Shown here piece by piece: positions 22,532-31,707 of a stretch of DNA of 44,922 nt. Positions within the stretch are counted from its first letter, which is position 1. Each line of letters starts with the position of its first letter. The notes beneath the pieces were generated by a model. That model was not told the origin of the DNA. It made no database searches and worked only from the letters and a program-made list of their open reading frames with translations. A program made the position numbers and the translations under genes. Source of the DNA: an uncultured Woeseiaceae bacterium (GTDB taxonomy: Bacteria; Pseudomonadota; Gammaproteobacteria; Steroidobacterales; Woeseiaceae); assembly GCA_937944275.1 (NCBI GenBank), contig CALDZH010000080.1:1-44922 (forward strand), read 5' to 3'.

Positions 22532-24502
22532 TTACTGGCTGTTGCCCTCTTGCGGCTCGTTCTCACGGACTTCCTCGATTGGCGGCAGCGTGAATCTATC
22601 CTCGCCAGGCATTAACGCGATATCCGAACTCTGATTCGCCCTCATGACGTCACGCATCATGTTGTACTTCTGGTTAGTTTCTATTGCAATCGTCGCGGTG
22701 TCACGCAGAATCGTCGGTCGAATAAAGATCATAAGATTGGTCTTAACCTTCTCCGTCTTTCGCGAACGGAACAGGTTGCCCAGCAATGGAATATTTCCGA
22801 GTATGGGCACGCTCTGATTGCTTTCGCGCAGCACATCTTCAAGCAGGCCACCGAGCACGAGAATCTCACCATCCTCTACGATAACCGTCGTTTCGACGAT
22901 GCGCTGATTCGTGATCAGGTCGACCGCTTCGCCGGCTGATTGCGCAAGACTCGAGATCTCTTGAGAGATTTCAAGAACCATCGAGTTGCCCTCGTTGATC
23001 TGCGGCGTGATCGCCAGCTTCACACCGATCTGCTCGCGCTGAATGGTCTGAAACGGATTCACGGCACCGCCGACGCTGCCTGTATTCGAGTATGAGCCAG
23101 TAACGAACGGAACCTCCTGGCCGACATTGAGCGTGGCTTCTTCGTTATCGGTCGTTACTATCGAAGGCGTTGAGATGATGTTTGTATCGGCATTACCCTC
23201 GAGCGCACTGAGGATGGCTGCGAAGCTGACACCGGAGTCCGATAACCGACCCACACCGATCGTAATACCTGCATCAATCAGGCTTGACGGGTCGGTTGCG
23301 CCGCCGCCAGCTGCGGCGCCAAGCTGTACAACGCCGTTCATGGAGCCAGGAAAATTTGTTACCGCGATTGGCGTATTGGAACCAGTACCCTCGATAGCCC
23401 AGGTCACTCCGAGTTCGTTCGACTTATCGGCGATGACTTCGACGATAATAGCCTCTACAAGCACCTGTGCCCTGCGGATATCGATTTTGTCGACGATCTG
23501 CATCAGGGCCCGCATCATTTTCGGCGGTGCATTTACGACGATCGCGTTAGTCTGCGTGTCGGCCCAGACGCTGATTTCATTGTTGGACGCAGCGCCACCT
23601 GCCTGGCCTGCAGCGGCACTCTGAACCTGGCCACTGAAGTGCGACTGCAGCTTGCTCGAAAGTTCCTCGGCATCAGCGTAACGCAGGTAGCGAACCTGCG
23701 TGTCTCCGCCGTCTTCGAGTGGTGTATCGAGATGTGCGATCAGTGTGCGCAAGCGCAAGCGCTCATTCTTGTCGCCACCAATCAGCACGCTGTTTGTTCG
23801 TGCGTCTGCGACCAGGCTCGTCGTAACAGGCGAGCCATCACCGCGGCCTGCCTGCGTCAACGCCGTCATGATGCGCACGATTTCGGCGGCCGAGGCGTGC
23901 AATAGCGGCACAACCTCAATGTCCTCATCGCTGGCCTGATCGATGCGGCGAATAATGCTGACCATGCGCGAGACGTTGGCGGCACGGTCCGAGATGATGA
24001 GCATATTGCTGCCGGCATGCGCAACCAAATGGCCATACTGCGGAATCAATGGTCGCAGAATCGGGACTAGCTGAGTGGCGCCAACGTTTCGCAGTTGGAC
24101 CACCGATGTGGCCATGTCATCAGGGCCTGCGGCGCCTTCGGTGCCCATGCGGCTGGGAAATTGCCTGGCAGTTGCGTCGGGGATGATCTTGATCAGGTCG
24201 CCACTGTCAACGGCCACATAGCCATGTACCTGGAGAATCGACAGGAACGCCTCGTACAAAGCGTCCGGCCCCAGCGGCGTCGGTGACAGCAGGGTCACGC
24301 GACCTGTCACACGCGGGTCCAGAATGAAGTTCTTGCCGGTCACAGCTGAGACAGCTTCCACGACCTGGCGGATATCAGCATCTTTCCAGTTGAGCGTTGC
24401 TGCAGGTTGCTGTGCCCAGACAAGCGTTGCTACCGACAGCAAGACGGCGGCGAACATCAGGCGCCATGCTTCGTAAGTTCTAATTATTGGTTTTTGAGTC
24501 AT
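22532..24502 (-). CDS. gspD: Type II secretion outer-membrane secretin GspD
   Basis: A 656-residue secretin that forms the outer-membrane exit channel. A signal peptide (MFAAVLLSVATLVWA within the first 30 residues) precedes N0 (LNWKDADIRQVVEAVSAVTG) and N1-N3 ring-building repeats. These include a glycine/serine-rich loop, SAAAGQAGGAASNNEI. The secretin domain contains VPFVTGSYSN, REQIGVKLAITPQINEGNS and the C-terminal VPILGNIPLLGNLFRSR. A short S-domain-like tail ends in NEPQEGNSQ. Its start overlaps the gspC stop by 4 bp. Confidence 0.96.
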   Translation of the reverse strand: MTQKPIIRTYEAWRLMFAAVLLSVATLVWAQQPAATLNWKDADIRQVVEAVSAVTGKNFILDPRVTGRVTLLSPTPLGPDALYEAFLSILQVHGYVAVDSGDLIKIIPDATARQFPSRMGTEGAAGPDDMATSVVQLRNVGATQLVPILRPLIPQYGHLVAHAGSNMLIISDRAANVSRMVSIIRRIDQASDEDIEVVPLLHASAAEIVRIMTALTQAGRGDGSPVTTSLVADARTNSVLIGGDKNERLRLRTLIAHLDTPLEDGGDTQVRYLRYADAEELSSKLQSHFSGQVQSAAAGQAGGAASNNEISVWADTQTNAIVVNAPPKMMRALMQIVDKIDIRRAQVLVEAIIVEVIADKSNELGVTWAIEGTGSNTPIAVTNFPGSMNGVVQLGAAAGGGATDPSSLIDAGITIGVGRLSDSGVSFAAILSALEGNADTNIISTPSIVTTDNEEATLNVGQEVPFVTGSYSNTGSVGGAVNPFQTIQREQIGVKLAITPQINEGNSMVLEISQEISSLAQSAGEAVDLITNQRIVETTVIVEDGEILVLGGLLEDVLRESNQSVPILGNIPLLGNLFRSRKTEKVKTNLMIFIRPTILRDTATIAIETNQKYNMMRDVMRANQSSDIALMPGEDRFTLPPIEEVRENEPQEGNSQ

Positions 24503-25440
24503 TTGGTTTGCTCGCCAGACAGATCCAGCTGGCTGGTTTTGAGGATAATCGTTTGCGGCTGTCCGTTACGTTCAACCGTCACAGTGACTTGCTCGGCTGT
24601 GCCGAGAGACTGGAACACCTGCATTGCTTGAGTAGGGTCGCTGAGGGACTGGCCATCAATGTCCTTTATCAAGTCGCCGGGCCTGAGTCCCAGGGCAGAA
24701 AACTGCTGCCGGTTGCGCCCGGGGTAAACCCGGTAGCCAGCCTGCTGGCCGTTTACAAGGTACGGTGTTGGGCGAATAACGTCACTGAGTTTCGTCAGGT
24801 TCTCAGTAACCACATTTTGCAGGTTCTGCGTATTGCTGCTGCGCGTAGCCTGGCGCGATACATTCGTGGCGCGTCGGACGGGTCTTGACTGGCCGGCCGG
24901 AAATTCTGACGGCAGGCGCAAATTTGTCAGCGCACCGTTTTCGTTCAACACGACGCGCTCCGCATAAACTGCGTGCAGCGTCGTACCCGAACCGATCGAA
25001 TCACCGATCACGTAGACATTTTGCTCGGCATTGTTGTCAGCAATTACCGCAACAGAAAACTCGGGAATATCCGACGCAATCGTTCCCTTCAGAACCAGGT
25101 TTGTCAGTCGCGTATCACTCAGATTGTCGTCGACGACAGGCACAGGTGTGGCGGCTGCGGCATCGCTGGTGGCTTCTCCGAACATGTGGTTAGCGGCGAT
25201 AATTTGTACATCGGCGCTACCACTTGCTTCAGACGAGGCGGCGGGAATGATCACTGGCGACTGGATGACGTCGTCCGTCACTGGTGCGGGAACGAGCAGC
25301 CAGATGATCTTGGCGAGTTGCCAGCCGATCACGATGACGAGCAACAGACTGATCCAGGGTGGTAAAACCCTGTTCATGGTCGCCAGCGCGTTGCCGCCCT
25401 CGATACTTGAAAAATCCGTCCAGTTTGCTTTGCTGATCAT
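24499..25440 (-). CDS. gspC: Type II secretion protein GspC with PDZ domain
   Basis: A 313-residue bitopic inner-membrane protein. A short cytoplasmic N-terminus precedes one membrane segment at about residues 30-52 (WISLLLVIVIGWQLAKIIWLL). A periplasmic homology region follows (LTNLVLKGTIASDIPEFSVAVI), which contacts the secretin. The PDZ domain at about 230-300 (FSALGLRPGDLIKDIDGQSL) helps select substrates. It is the first gene of the minus-strand gspC-D-E-F-acidic gene operon, transcribed divergently from clpS. Confidence 0.93.
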   Translation of the reverse strand: MISKANWTDFSSIEGGNALATMNRVLPPWISLLLVIVIGWQLAKIIWLLVPAPVTDDVIQSPVIIPAASSEASGSADVQIIAANHMFGEATSDAAAATPVPVVDDNLSDTRLTNLVLKGTIASDIPEFSVAVIADNNAEQNVYVIGDSIGSGTTLHAVYAERVVLNENGALTNLRLPSEFPAGQSRPVRRATNVSRQATRSSNTQNLQNVVTENLTKLSDVIRPTPYLVNGQQAGYRVYPGRNRQQFSALGLRPGDLIKDIDGQSLSDPTQAMQVFQSLGTAEQVTVTVERNGQPQTIILKTSQLDLSGEQTK

Positions 25441-25554
25441 GTCCCTGACAGCTGTCCTGTGTAGCTACATACGTTATTAACGCAGCGAACCGATGATACG
25501 GGTTGAAGCGTGACAGCGACAAGCCACAAAGGAGAAAAATTACTATATTTGACA

Positions 25555-25582
25555 ATAATATATCGGCTTGACCATGGGTCAA
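25555..25582 (-). promoter_or_regulatory. gspC operon promoter with overlapping palindrome
   Basis: On the minus strand, TTGACC (25582-25577), a 16-bp spacer and TATTAT (25560-25555) make a near-consensus promoter about 115 bp before gspC. A perfect inverted repeat, TTGACC-ATG-GGTCAA (25568-25582), covers the -35 box and could be an operator. No regulator is known. Confidence 0.55.
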
Positions 25583-25624
25583 TATATAATCTGCCATGAA
25601 TATGCCCTGGTGGTGCCGCAGCTA

Positions 25625-25652
25625 TTGACATGACATAAATCGACCGTATATC
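25625..25652 (+). promoter_or_regulatory. clpS-clpA promoter
   Basis: TTGACA (25625-25630), a 16-bp spacer and TATATC (25647-25652). Transcription would start near 25659, about six bases before the clpS ATG, implying a nearly leaderless message. No ribosome site is seen before that ATG. Confidence 0.5.
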
Positions 25653-25664
25653 CCCAATTCGACC

Positions 25665-25994
25665 ATGAGTGACCATCGACACGAAAACGAAGAGCGCGGC
25701 AGCCACGATCTGGCTGTTGAGGAAGCTCGCCCGAAGATCAAGCAGCCGCCGCTGTATCGCGTGGTGTTGATTAATGATGATTTCACTCCTATGGAGTTTG
25801 TTGTCGATATTCTCGAGTCGATATTTGGCATGGAGCGCACGCGCGCGACCCAGGTGATGCTGGAGGTTCACACCAAAGGCAAGGGTGTCTGCGGCGTGTT
25901 CAATTTTGAGATTGCAGAAACGAAGGTTGCGCAAGTGATGGGTGTCGCCAGGCAGCATCAGCATCCGTTACTCTGCACCATGGAAGAATCATGA
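25665..25994 (+). CDS. clpS: ClpS, N-degron adaptor for ClpAP
   Basis: A 109-residue adaptor. A flexible, charged N-terminal extension (residues 1-30) is followed by the folded core YRVVLINDDFTPMEFVVDIL. The core holds the Asn-Asp pair that binds the alpha-amino group of N-degron substrates. VMLEVHTKGKGVCGVF carries the conserved His. ClpS delivers proteins bearing N-terminal Leu, Phe, Trp or Tyr to ClpA. It lies 15 bp before clpA and was clearly chosen from the first ATG in frame. Its usual partner aat is 3 kb away. Confidence 0.96.
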   Translation: MSDHRHENEERGSHDLAVEEARPKIKQPPLYRVVLINDDFTPMEFVVDILESIFGMERTRATQVMLEVHTKGKGVCGVFNFEIAETKVAQVMGVARQHQHPLLCTMEES

Positions 25995-26009
25995 CAGGAG
26001 TTTGTTTGT

Positions 26010-28280
26010 ATGCTCAGCAGTGAGCTGGAATTTTGTTTGAACGAGGCTTTTCAGAGAGCCCGTGAGCTTCGTCATGAGTATATGACGGTCGAGCACCTGC
26101 TGCTCGCGCTCCTCGATATTCCCAGGGTCCATGAGATTTTGAAGGCGTGTGACGTAAACATAACGGAATTGCGCCGCCAGCTCATCGAGTGCATTGACGA
26201 GCAGACACCATTGCTGGCCGAAGAAGATGACGCAGAGGTTCAGCCGACACTGGGGTTCCAGCGTGTGCTGCAGCGCGCAGTATTTCACGTGCAGTCGAGC
26301 GGCAAGAAAGAAGTGTCCGGAAGCAATGTTCTGGTGGCGATATTCAGCGAAAAACAATCGCAGGCCGTGTATTTCCTGAATCTGCAGGACGTCACCCGCC
26401 TCGATGTCGTCAACTATATTTCGCATGGGATGCCGCAAGTGCCCGGCGAGGGCGCCGAAAACGGCGAGTCGCAGATGGAGTCCGAGCCGGAAGCCGAGGC
26501 GTCGGCGCTCGAGCAGTATGCAACCAATCTTAATCAACGAGCCATCGAAGGCAAAATTGATCCGCTGATCGGCCGTGAGCTGGAGATTGAGCGCACCGTG
26601 CAGATCCTTTGCCGCCGCCGCAAGAACAACCCGCTGTACGTCGGTGAGGCGGGTGTGGGAAAGACGGCGCTGGCCGAAGGCCTGGCGCGCATGATCACGG
26701 AGGAGCGCGTTCCGGAAGTGCTGCAGGACAGCACGATTTACGCGCTCGACATGGGATCGCTGATCGCGGGAACCAAGTACCGCGGTGATTTCGAGAAACG
26801 CCTCAAGGGCGTGATTGCGGAAATTCACAAGGATCCGGGCGCAATTCTTTTCATCGACGAGATTCACACGGTCATCGGAGCGGGTGCGGCATCAGGCGGC
26901 GCCATGGATGCGAGCAACCTGATCAAGCCGGTTCTGGCCAATGGTCAAATACGCTGTATCGGGTCGACGACCTACTCAGAGTACCGAGGTATTTTTGAGA
27001 AAGATCATGCACTTGCACGACGTTTCCAGAAAGTGGATGTGCCCGAGCCAACCATTCCTGAAACCGTGGCTATCCTTCATGGTCTCAAGTCCCGGTTTGA
27101 GGAGCATCACGGCATCCACTACGAGCCGGCGGCGCTCGAGGCGGCAGTCGAACTCGCCGCGCGACACATCAATGATCGCCACCTTCCTGACAAGGCGATT
27201 GATGTCATGGACGAGGCCGGTGCGAATCTGCGCCTGATTCCGGTGGCGGACCGTGACGACCGGGTGACGGTCGAAATGGTCGAGAACATCGTCGCCAAGA
27301 TGGCCCGCATTCCCGCCAAGAGCGTGTCGGCGTCAGATCGAGATGCGCTGCGGACGCTCGAACGCGACCTCAAGCTGACAATCTTTGGTCAGGATCGCGC
27401 CATTCAGGCACTCTCCGGGGCCATCAAGATGTCCCGCTCGGGCCTGCGCGAGGAAGAAAAGCCGATCGGTGCATTCCTGTTCGCTGGACCCACAGGTGTG
27501 GGCAAGACGGAAGTCACGAGGCAACTCGCGCTGCTTATGGGGGTTGAGCTTATTCGCTTCGACATGTCCGAGTACATGGAACGTCACACGGTCTCGCGCC
27601 TGATTGGTGCGCCGCCGGGCTATGTCGGTTTCGATCAGGGCGGGCTGTTGACGGAGGCCGTGAACAAGAATCCGCATGCGGTCGTGTTGCTCGATGAAAT
27701 CGAAAAGGCGCATCCGGAGGTTTTCAACCTGCTGCTGCAGGTGATGGATCATGGCACCTTGACAGACAACAACGGCCGCAAGGCAGACTTCCGCAACGTG
27801 ATACTGGTGATGACGACCAACGCCGGTGCGCAGGAAATGAGTCGCGCGTCTATCGGCTTCACCAAGCAGGATCACTCGGCAGATGGCCTTGAGATTCTGA
27901 AGAAGTCATTTTCGCCGGAGTTTCGTAACCGCCTGGATGCCATTATCCAGTTCGCAGCGCTCGATACTGATTCGATCATGCGTGTAGTGGATAAACTCGT
28001 TGTGGAACTCGAGGCGAAACTCGGCAACAACAACGTAACGCTGGAACTTGATGACGACGCGCGAGAATGGATTTCCGAGCGCGGTTACGATCCGAAAATG
28101 GGCGCGCGACCGATGGCACGCATTATCCAGGAGCACATCAAGCGTCCGCTTGCCGAGGAACTGCTATTTGGTAACCTGGAAAATGGCGGACACGTGAAAA
28201 TCACCGTCGGCAAGGACGGTGATCTGGAATTGATTGCAGAGCCGGTGCTGAAAGAACTTGCGCACCTGCCAGAAAAGTAA
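26010..28280 (+). CDS. clpA: ATP-dependent Clp protease ATP-binding subunit ClpA
   Basis: A 756-residue AAA+ unfoldase, essentially the length of E. coli ClpA (758). The N-domain has two Clp repeats (NEAFQRARELRHEYMTVEHL). AAA domain 1 has Walker A GEAGVGKTALAEGLA and Walker B ILFIDEIH. AAA domain 2 has GPTGVGKTEVTRQLA and VVLLDEIEKAHPEV. No ClpB-type middle coiled coil is present, so this is ClpA. It unfolds substrates into ClpP, which is not in this window. It is downstream of clpS in one transcription unit and ends before a long inverted repeat. Confidence 0.97.
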   Translation: MLSSELEFCLNEAFQRARELRHEYMTVEHLLLALLDIPRVHEILKACDVNITELRRQLIECIDEQTPLLAEEDDAEVQPTLGFQRVLQRAVFHVQSSGKKEVSGSNVLVAIFSEKQSQAVYFLNLQDVTRLDVVNYISHGMPQVPGEGAENGESQMESEPEAEASALEQYATNLNQRAIEGKIDPLIGRELEIERTVQILCRRRKNNPLYVGEAGVGKTALAEGLARMITEERVPEVLQDSTIYALDMGSLIAGTKYRGDFEKRLKGVIAEIHKDPGAILFIDEIHTVIGAGAASGGAMDASNLIKPVLANGQIRCIGSTTYSEYRGIFEKDHALARRFQKVDVPEPTIPETVAILHGLKSRFEEHHGIHYEPAALEAAVELAARHINDRHLPDKAIDVMDEAGANLRLIPVADRDDRVTVEMVENIVAKMARIPAKSVSASDRDALRTLERDLKLTIFGQDRAIQALSGAIKMSRSGLREEEKPIGAFLFAGPTGVGKTEVTRQLALLMGVELIRFDMSEYMERHTVSRLIGAPPGYVGFDQGGLLTEAVNKNPHAVVLLDEIEKAHPEVFNLLLQVMDHGTLTDNNGRKADFRNVILVMTTNAGAQEMSRASIGFTKQDHSADGLEILKKSFSPEFRNRLDAIIQFAALDTDSIMRVVDKLVVELEAKLGNNNVTLELDDDAREWISERGYDPKMGARPMARIIQEHIKRPLAEELLFGNLENGGHVKITVGKDGDLELIAEPVLKELAHLPEK

Positions 28281-28292
28281 AGCTGTCGAAGT

Positions 28293-28345
28293 AAAGGGGT
28301 CGAACCGATTTTTCTCCTGAGGTGGAAAATCGGTTCGACCCCTTT
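28293..28345. terminator. Long perfect inverted repeat between convergent clpA and infA
   Basis: Arms AAAGGGGTCGAACCGATTTT (28293-28312) and their exact complement (28326-28345) form a 20-bp stem around a 13-base loop, flanked by T-rich sequence on both strands. It can end transcription from both directions. The GGGGTCGAACC core also resembles mobile REP-type terminator repeats, so it may be both. Confidence 0.75.
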
Positions 28346-28351
28346 CTTTAT

Positions 28352-28570
28352 TTAGCGCCCGCGGTAGACGATACGGCCTTTGGAAAGGTCGTACGGCGTG
28401 AGTTCCACGGTGACTTTGTCGCCCGTGAGAATACGAATGTAATTCTTGCGCATCTTCCCGGAGATATGTGCCGTCACCACGTGGCCGTTTTCGAGTTCAA
28501 CCCGGAACATCGTGTTTGGCAGCGTCTCCGTTACGACGCCTTCCATCTGAATGGCTTCTTCTTTCGCCAA
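28352..28570 (-). CDS. infA: Translation initiation factor IF-1
   Basis: A 72-residue OB-fold protein: [20 protein letters not shown], then [20 protein letters not shown] and [10 protein letters not shown]. It matches bacterial IF-1 across its whole length. It binds the ribosomal A site during initiation. Its position between clpA and aat is the E. coli order, but the serW tRNA found there in E. coli is absent. Confidence 0.98.
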   Translation of the reverse strand: MAKEEAIQMEGVVTETLPNTMFRVELENGHVVTAHISGKMRKNYIRILTGDKVTVELTPYDLSKGRIVYRGR

Positions 28571-28654
28571 GAGTCCTTTAATCCTCTAGTGTTGTAAGGC
28601 TCGCGAATTGTGCAGAAACGGCCCCGGTATTGCAATTCGCAATACCGAAGCGAA

Positions 28655-29389
28655 TCAGTCCCGCACCAACTGCGACGCCCTGATCGGGGCGTCTGGCCAA
28701 CCGTCAAAAGCGCTTGGCGGTTCACACATCTCATCGAGGCAGTCGGAAAATTGGGCTCGGGGAATGACGGAGGCGCCCAATGAGAGCAAATGGCTGGACT
28801 GCACCTGGCAGTCGATGAGCCCCAACGTTTTGGTTTGCAGCATGCGGTCGAGCAACAGCAGCGCGATTTTGGACGCATTTGGGACGTCGCTAAACATCGA
28901 TTCACCGAACAGGACCCGGCCGATGATAATCCCGTACAAGCCACCAATGAGTGCGTCCTCCTGCCAGATTTCGACTGAATGTGCCCAACCAGCGCGGTAT
29001 AACCTGTCATACGCCGCGATCATGTCTTTTGTTATCCATGTGCCATGCTCGTAGCGGCGCGGCCCGGCACAGGCGTGAAGGACATCAGTGAAGGAAGTAT
29101 TGAAGCGAATCTCGGCCGTCGATTTCCGCAGCTGACGCCGCAAGCGCCGACTCAGGTGAAATTCGCCTTTGCGAAACACGCAACGCGGATCCGGAGACCA
29201 CCAGAGCAGGGGTTGTCCGTCGCTGTACCACGGGAAGACGCCGTGTCGGTAGGCTGCAAACAGGCGCTCGACGCTGAGGTCACCGCCCGCCGCAAGCAAG
29301 CCGTCCGGTTCGCGCAGAGCGTTGGCGACGGGAGGAAAGGCGTCCGGCGGATCATCCTCTGCGAGCCAGATGACCCGGTTGTTGCTCAT
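28655..29389 (-). CDS. aat: Leucyl/phenylalanyl-tRNA-protein transferase
   Basis: A 244-residue enzyme that adds Leu or Phe from tRNA to proteins with N-terminal Lys or Arg, creating ClpS-recognised degrons. Motifs: PDGLLAAGGDLSVERLFAAY, GVFPWYSDGQPLLWWSPDPR, and the catalytic-domain segments GTWITKDMIAAYDRL, HSVEIWQEDALIGGLYGI and LFGESMFS. The start overlaps the upstream DUF482 gene by 4 bp, so the two are cotranscribed. Together with clpS and clpA nearby it completes the N-degron pathway except for ClpP. Confidence 0.96.
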   Translation of the reverse strand: MSNNRVIWLAEDDPPDAFPPVANALREPDGLLAAGGDLSVERLFAAYRHGVFPWYSDGQPLLWWSPDPRCVFRKGEFHLSRRLRRQLRKSTAEIRFNTSFTDVLHACAGPRRYEHGTWITKDMIAAYDRLYRAGWAHSVEIWQEDALIGGLYGIIIGRVLFGESMFSDVPNASKIALLLLDRMLQTKTLGLIDCQVQSSHLLSLGASVIPRAQFSDCLDEMCEPPSAFDGWPDAPIRASQLVRD

Positions 29390-30528
29390 CCCTGGTCCTT
29401 ACCCGATTTGTACGGCGTATGGGCGTCCACGTTTTCGATATACCTGTCGACATGTCGACCTTCCTCATCGAGATAGCGTTCGATTGCGTCCGCGAACTCC
29501 GGGTGCGCCAGCCAATGTGCTGACCAGGTTTCGACTGGTGAAAAGCCACGGCTGATCTTGTGTTCGCCCTGTGTACCGGGTTCAAACAATTGCTTCCCGG
29601 TATCAATGCAGTAGTCGATTCCCTGGTAGTAGCAAGTCTCGAAATGCAGTGCGTCAAAATGTCCGTCGCTTCCCCAATAGCGTCCGTAAAGCGTCGTATC
29701 ACTTTCGTAGAAGACAGCGGCCGCGACCGGCGTGCCGCCTTTTTCGGCCATGATAACGAGAATGTTGTCAGGCAGATTCGTACTCAGGCCCTCGAAGAAT
29801 GCCTGGTTGAAGTAAGGGAGAGAGCCGCGCAGCATGAACGTTCGCGCAATCAGGGCGTAAACGGTTGACCAGGCCCCTTTATCAAGGTCGGCTCCGCGCA
29901 AACGTCTGAATCGAATACCGTTCTCGGCCACGCGTCGTCGGTCACGTTTCGCTTTCTTGCGTTTCGCTGAGGTAAACGTCGCCAGAAAATCATCGAAGTT
30001 CGTGTAGCCGCGGTTGTGCCAATGAAATTGGCAGTCCTTGCGAACGAGAAAACCGGCATCCTGAAATAGCGAAACTTCGTCAGTCGTTGGAAACAGTACG
30101 TGCAAAGATGAGCAGCCTGTATCGCTCGCGAGCCTGATGGCGGCGCTGAGCAGCACCTGGACGGCTTCGTGGTCGCCATGATCGGCTCGCAGGATGCGGG
30201 TGCTGGGTGCGGGAGTGAACGGTATGGCGGAGACCAGTTTGGGATAATAGTCGAGCCCGGCCTGCTCATAGGCCTGCGCCCACGCCCAATCGAATACGAA
30301 CTCGCCCCATGAATGGGATTTTTCGTACAGAGGCATGGCGGCGCGCAGCTTGCCGCCACTGTGGAGTGTCAGGTGCCGAGGTGTCCAGCCTGCATCCGGG
30401 GACACGCTTCCCGTGTGTTCCGCCAATTCAAGGAAGGTGTGCCTGAGGAACGGGTAGTCGTCTCCGGCAAGGACGTCCCAGTCCTCGCGCGCAATTGACG
30501 AAATGCTGTCGTGAACGGCGACCTTCAA
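29386..30528 (-). CDS. DUF482 / FemAB-like GNAT-family protein
   Basis: A 380-residue cytoplasmic protein of the DUF482 family (FemAB-like, GNAT fold). Typical segments are PFLRHTFLELAEHTGSV near the N-terminus, the long YEKSHSWGEFVFDWAWAQAY, the basic linker TSAKRKKAKRDRRRV, FEPGTQGEHKISRGF and PVETWSAHWL. FemAB relatives transfer amino acids from tRNA to peptide precursors, and GNAT folds use acyl donors. The activity of this family is not established. Translational coupling to aat (4-bp overlap) is suggestive, because aat also uses aminoacyl-tRNA and has a GNAT fold. It follows trxB by 15 bp. Confidence 0.88.
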   Translation of the reverse strand: MKVAVHDSISSIAREDWDVLAGDDYPFLRHTFLELAEHTGSVSPDAGWTPRHLTLHSGGKLRAAMPLYEKSHSWGEFVFDWAWAQAYEQAGLDYYPKLVSAIPFTPAPSTRILRADHGDHEAVQVLLSAAIRLASDTGCSSLHVLFPTTDEVSLFQDAGFLVRKDCQFHWHNRGYTNFDDFLATFTSAKRKKAKRDRRRVAENGIRFRRLRGADLDKGAWSTVYALIARTFMLRGSLPYFNQAFFEGLSTNLPDNILVIMAEKGGTPVAAAVFYESDTTLYGRYWGSDGHFDALHFETCYYQGIDYCIDTGKQLFEPGTQGEHKISRGFSPVETWSAHWLAHPEFADAIERYLDEEGRHVDRYIENVDAHTPYKSGKDQG

Positions 30529-30543
30529 GAGGGCAGCAGCAGC

Positions 30544-31647
<1,104 letters not shown>

Positions 31648-31707
31648 TTATGCGGATCGGCGCGTTATTGAGCTTCGCTGGGCAAGTGTAGGGAAAACAG
31701 ATTCTTT

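Noticed and set aside
25989-26867. 292-residue ORF antisense to clpA
   Set aside because: Shadow of the clpA N-terminal and first AAA domains; no motifs.
28281-28352. Possible tRNA gene between clpA and infA, as in E. coli (serW)
   Set aside because: The gap is filled by the 20-bp inverted repeat and shows no cloverleaf or T-loop sequence.
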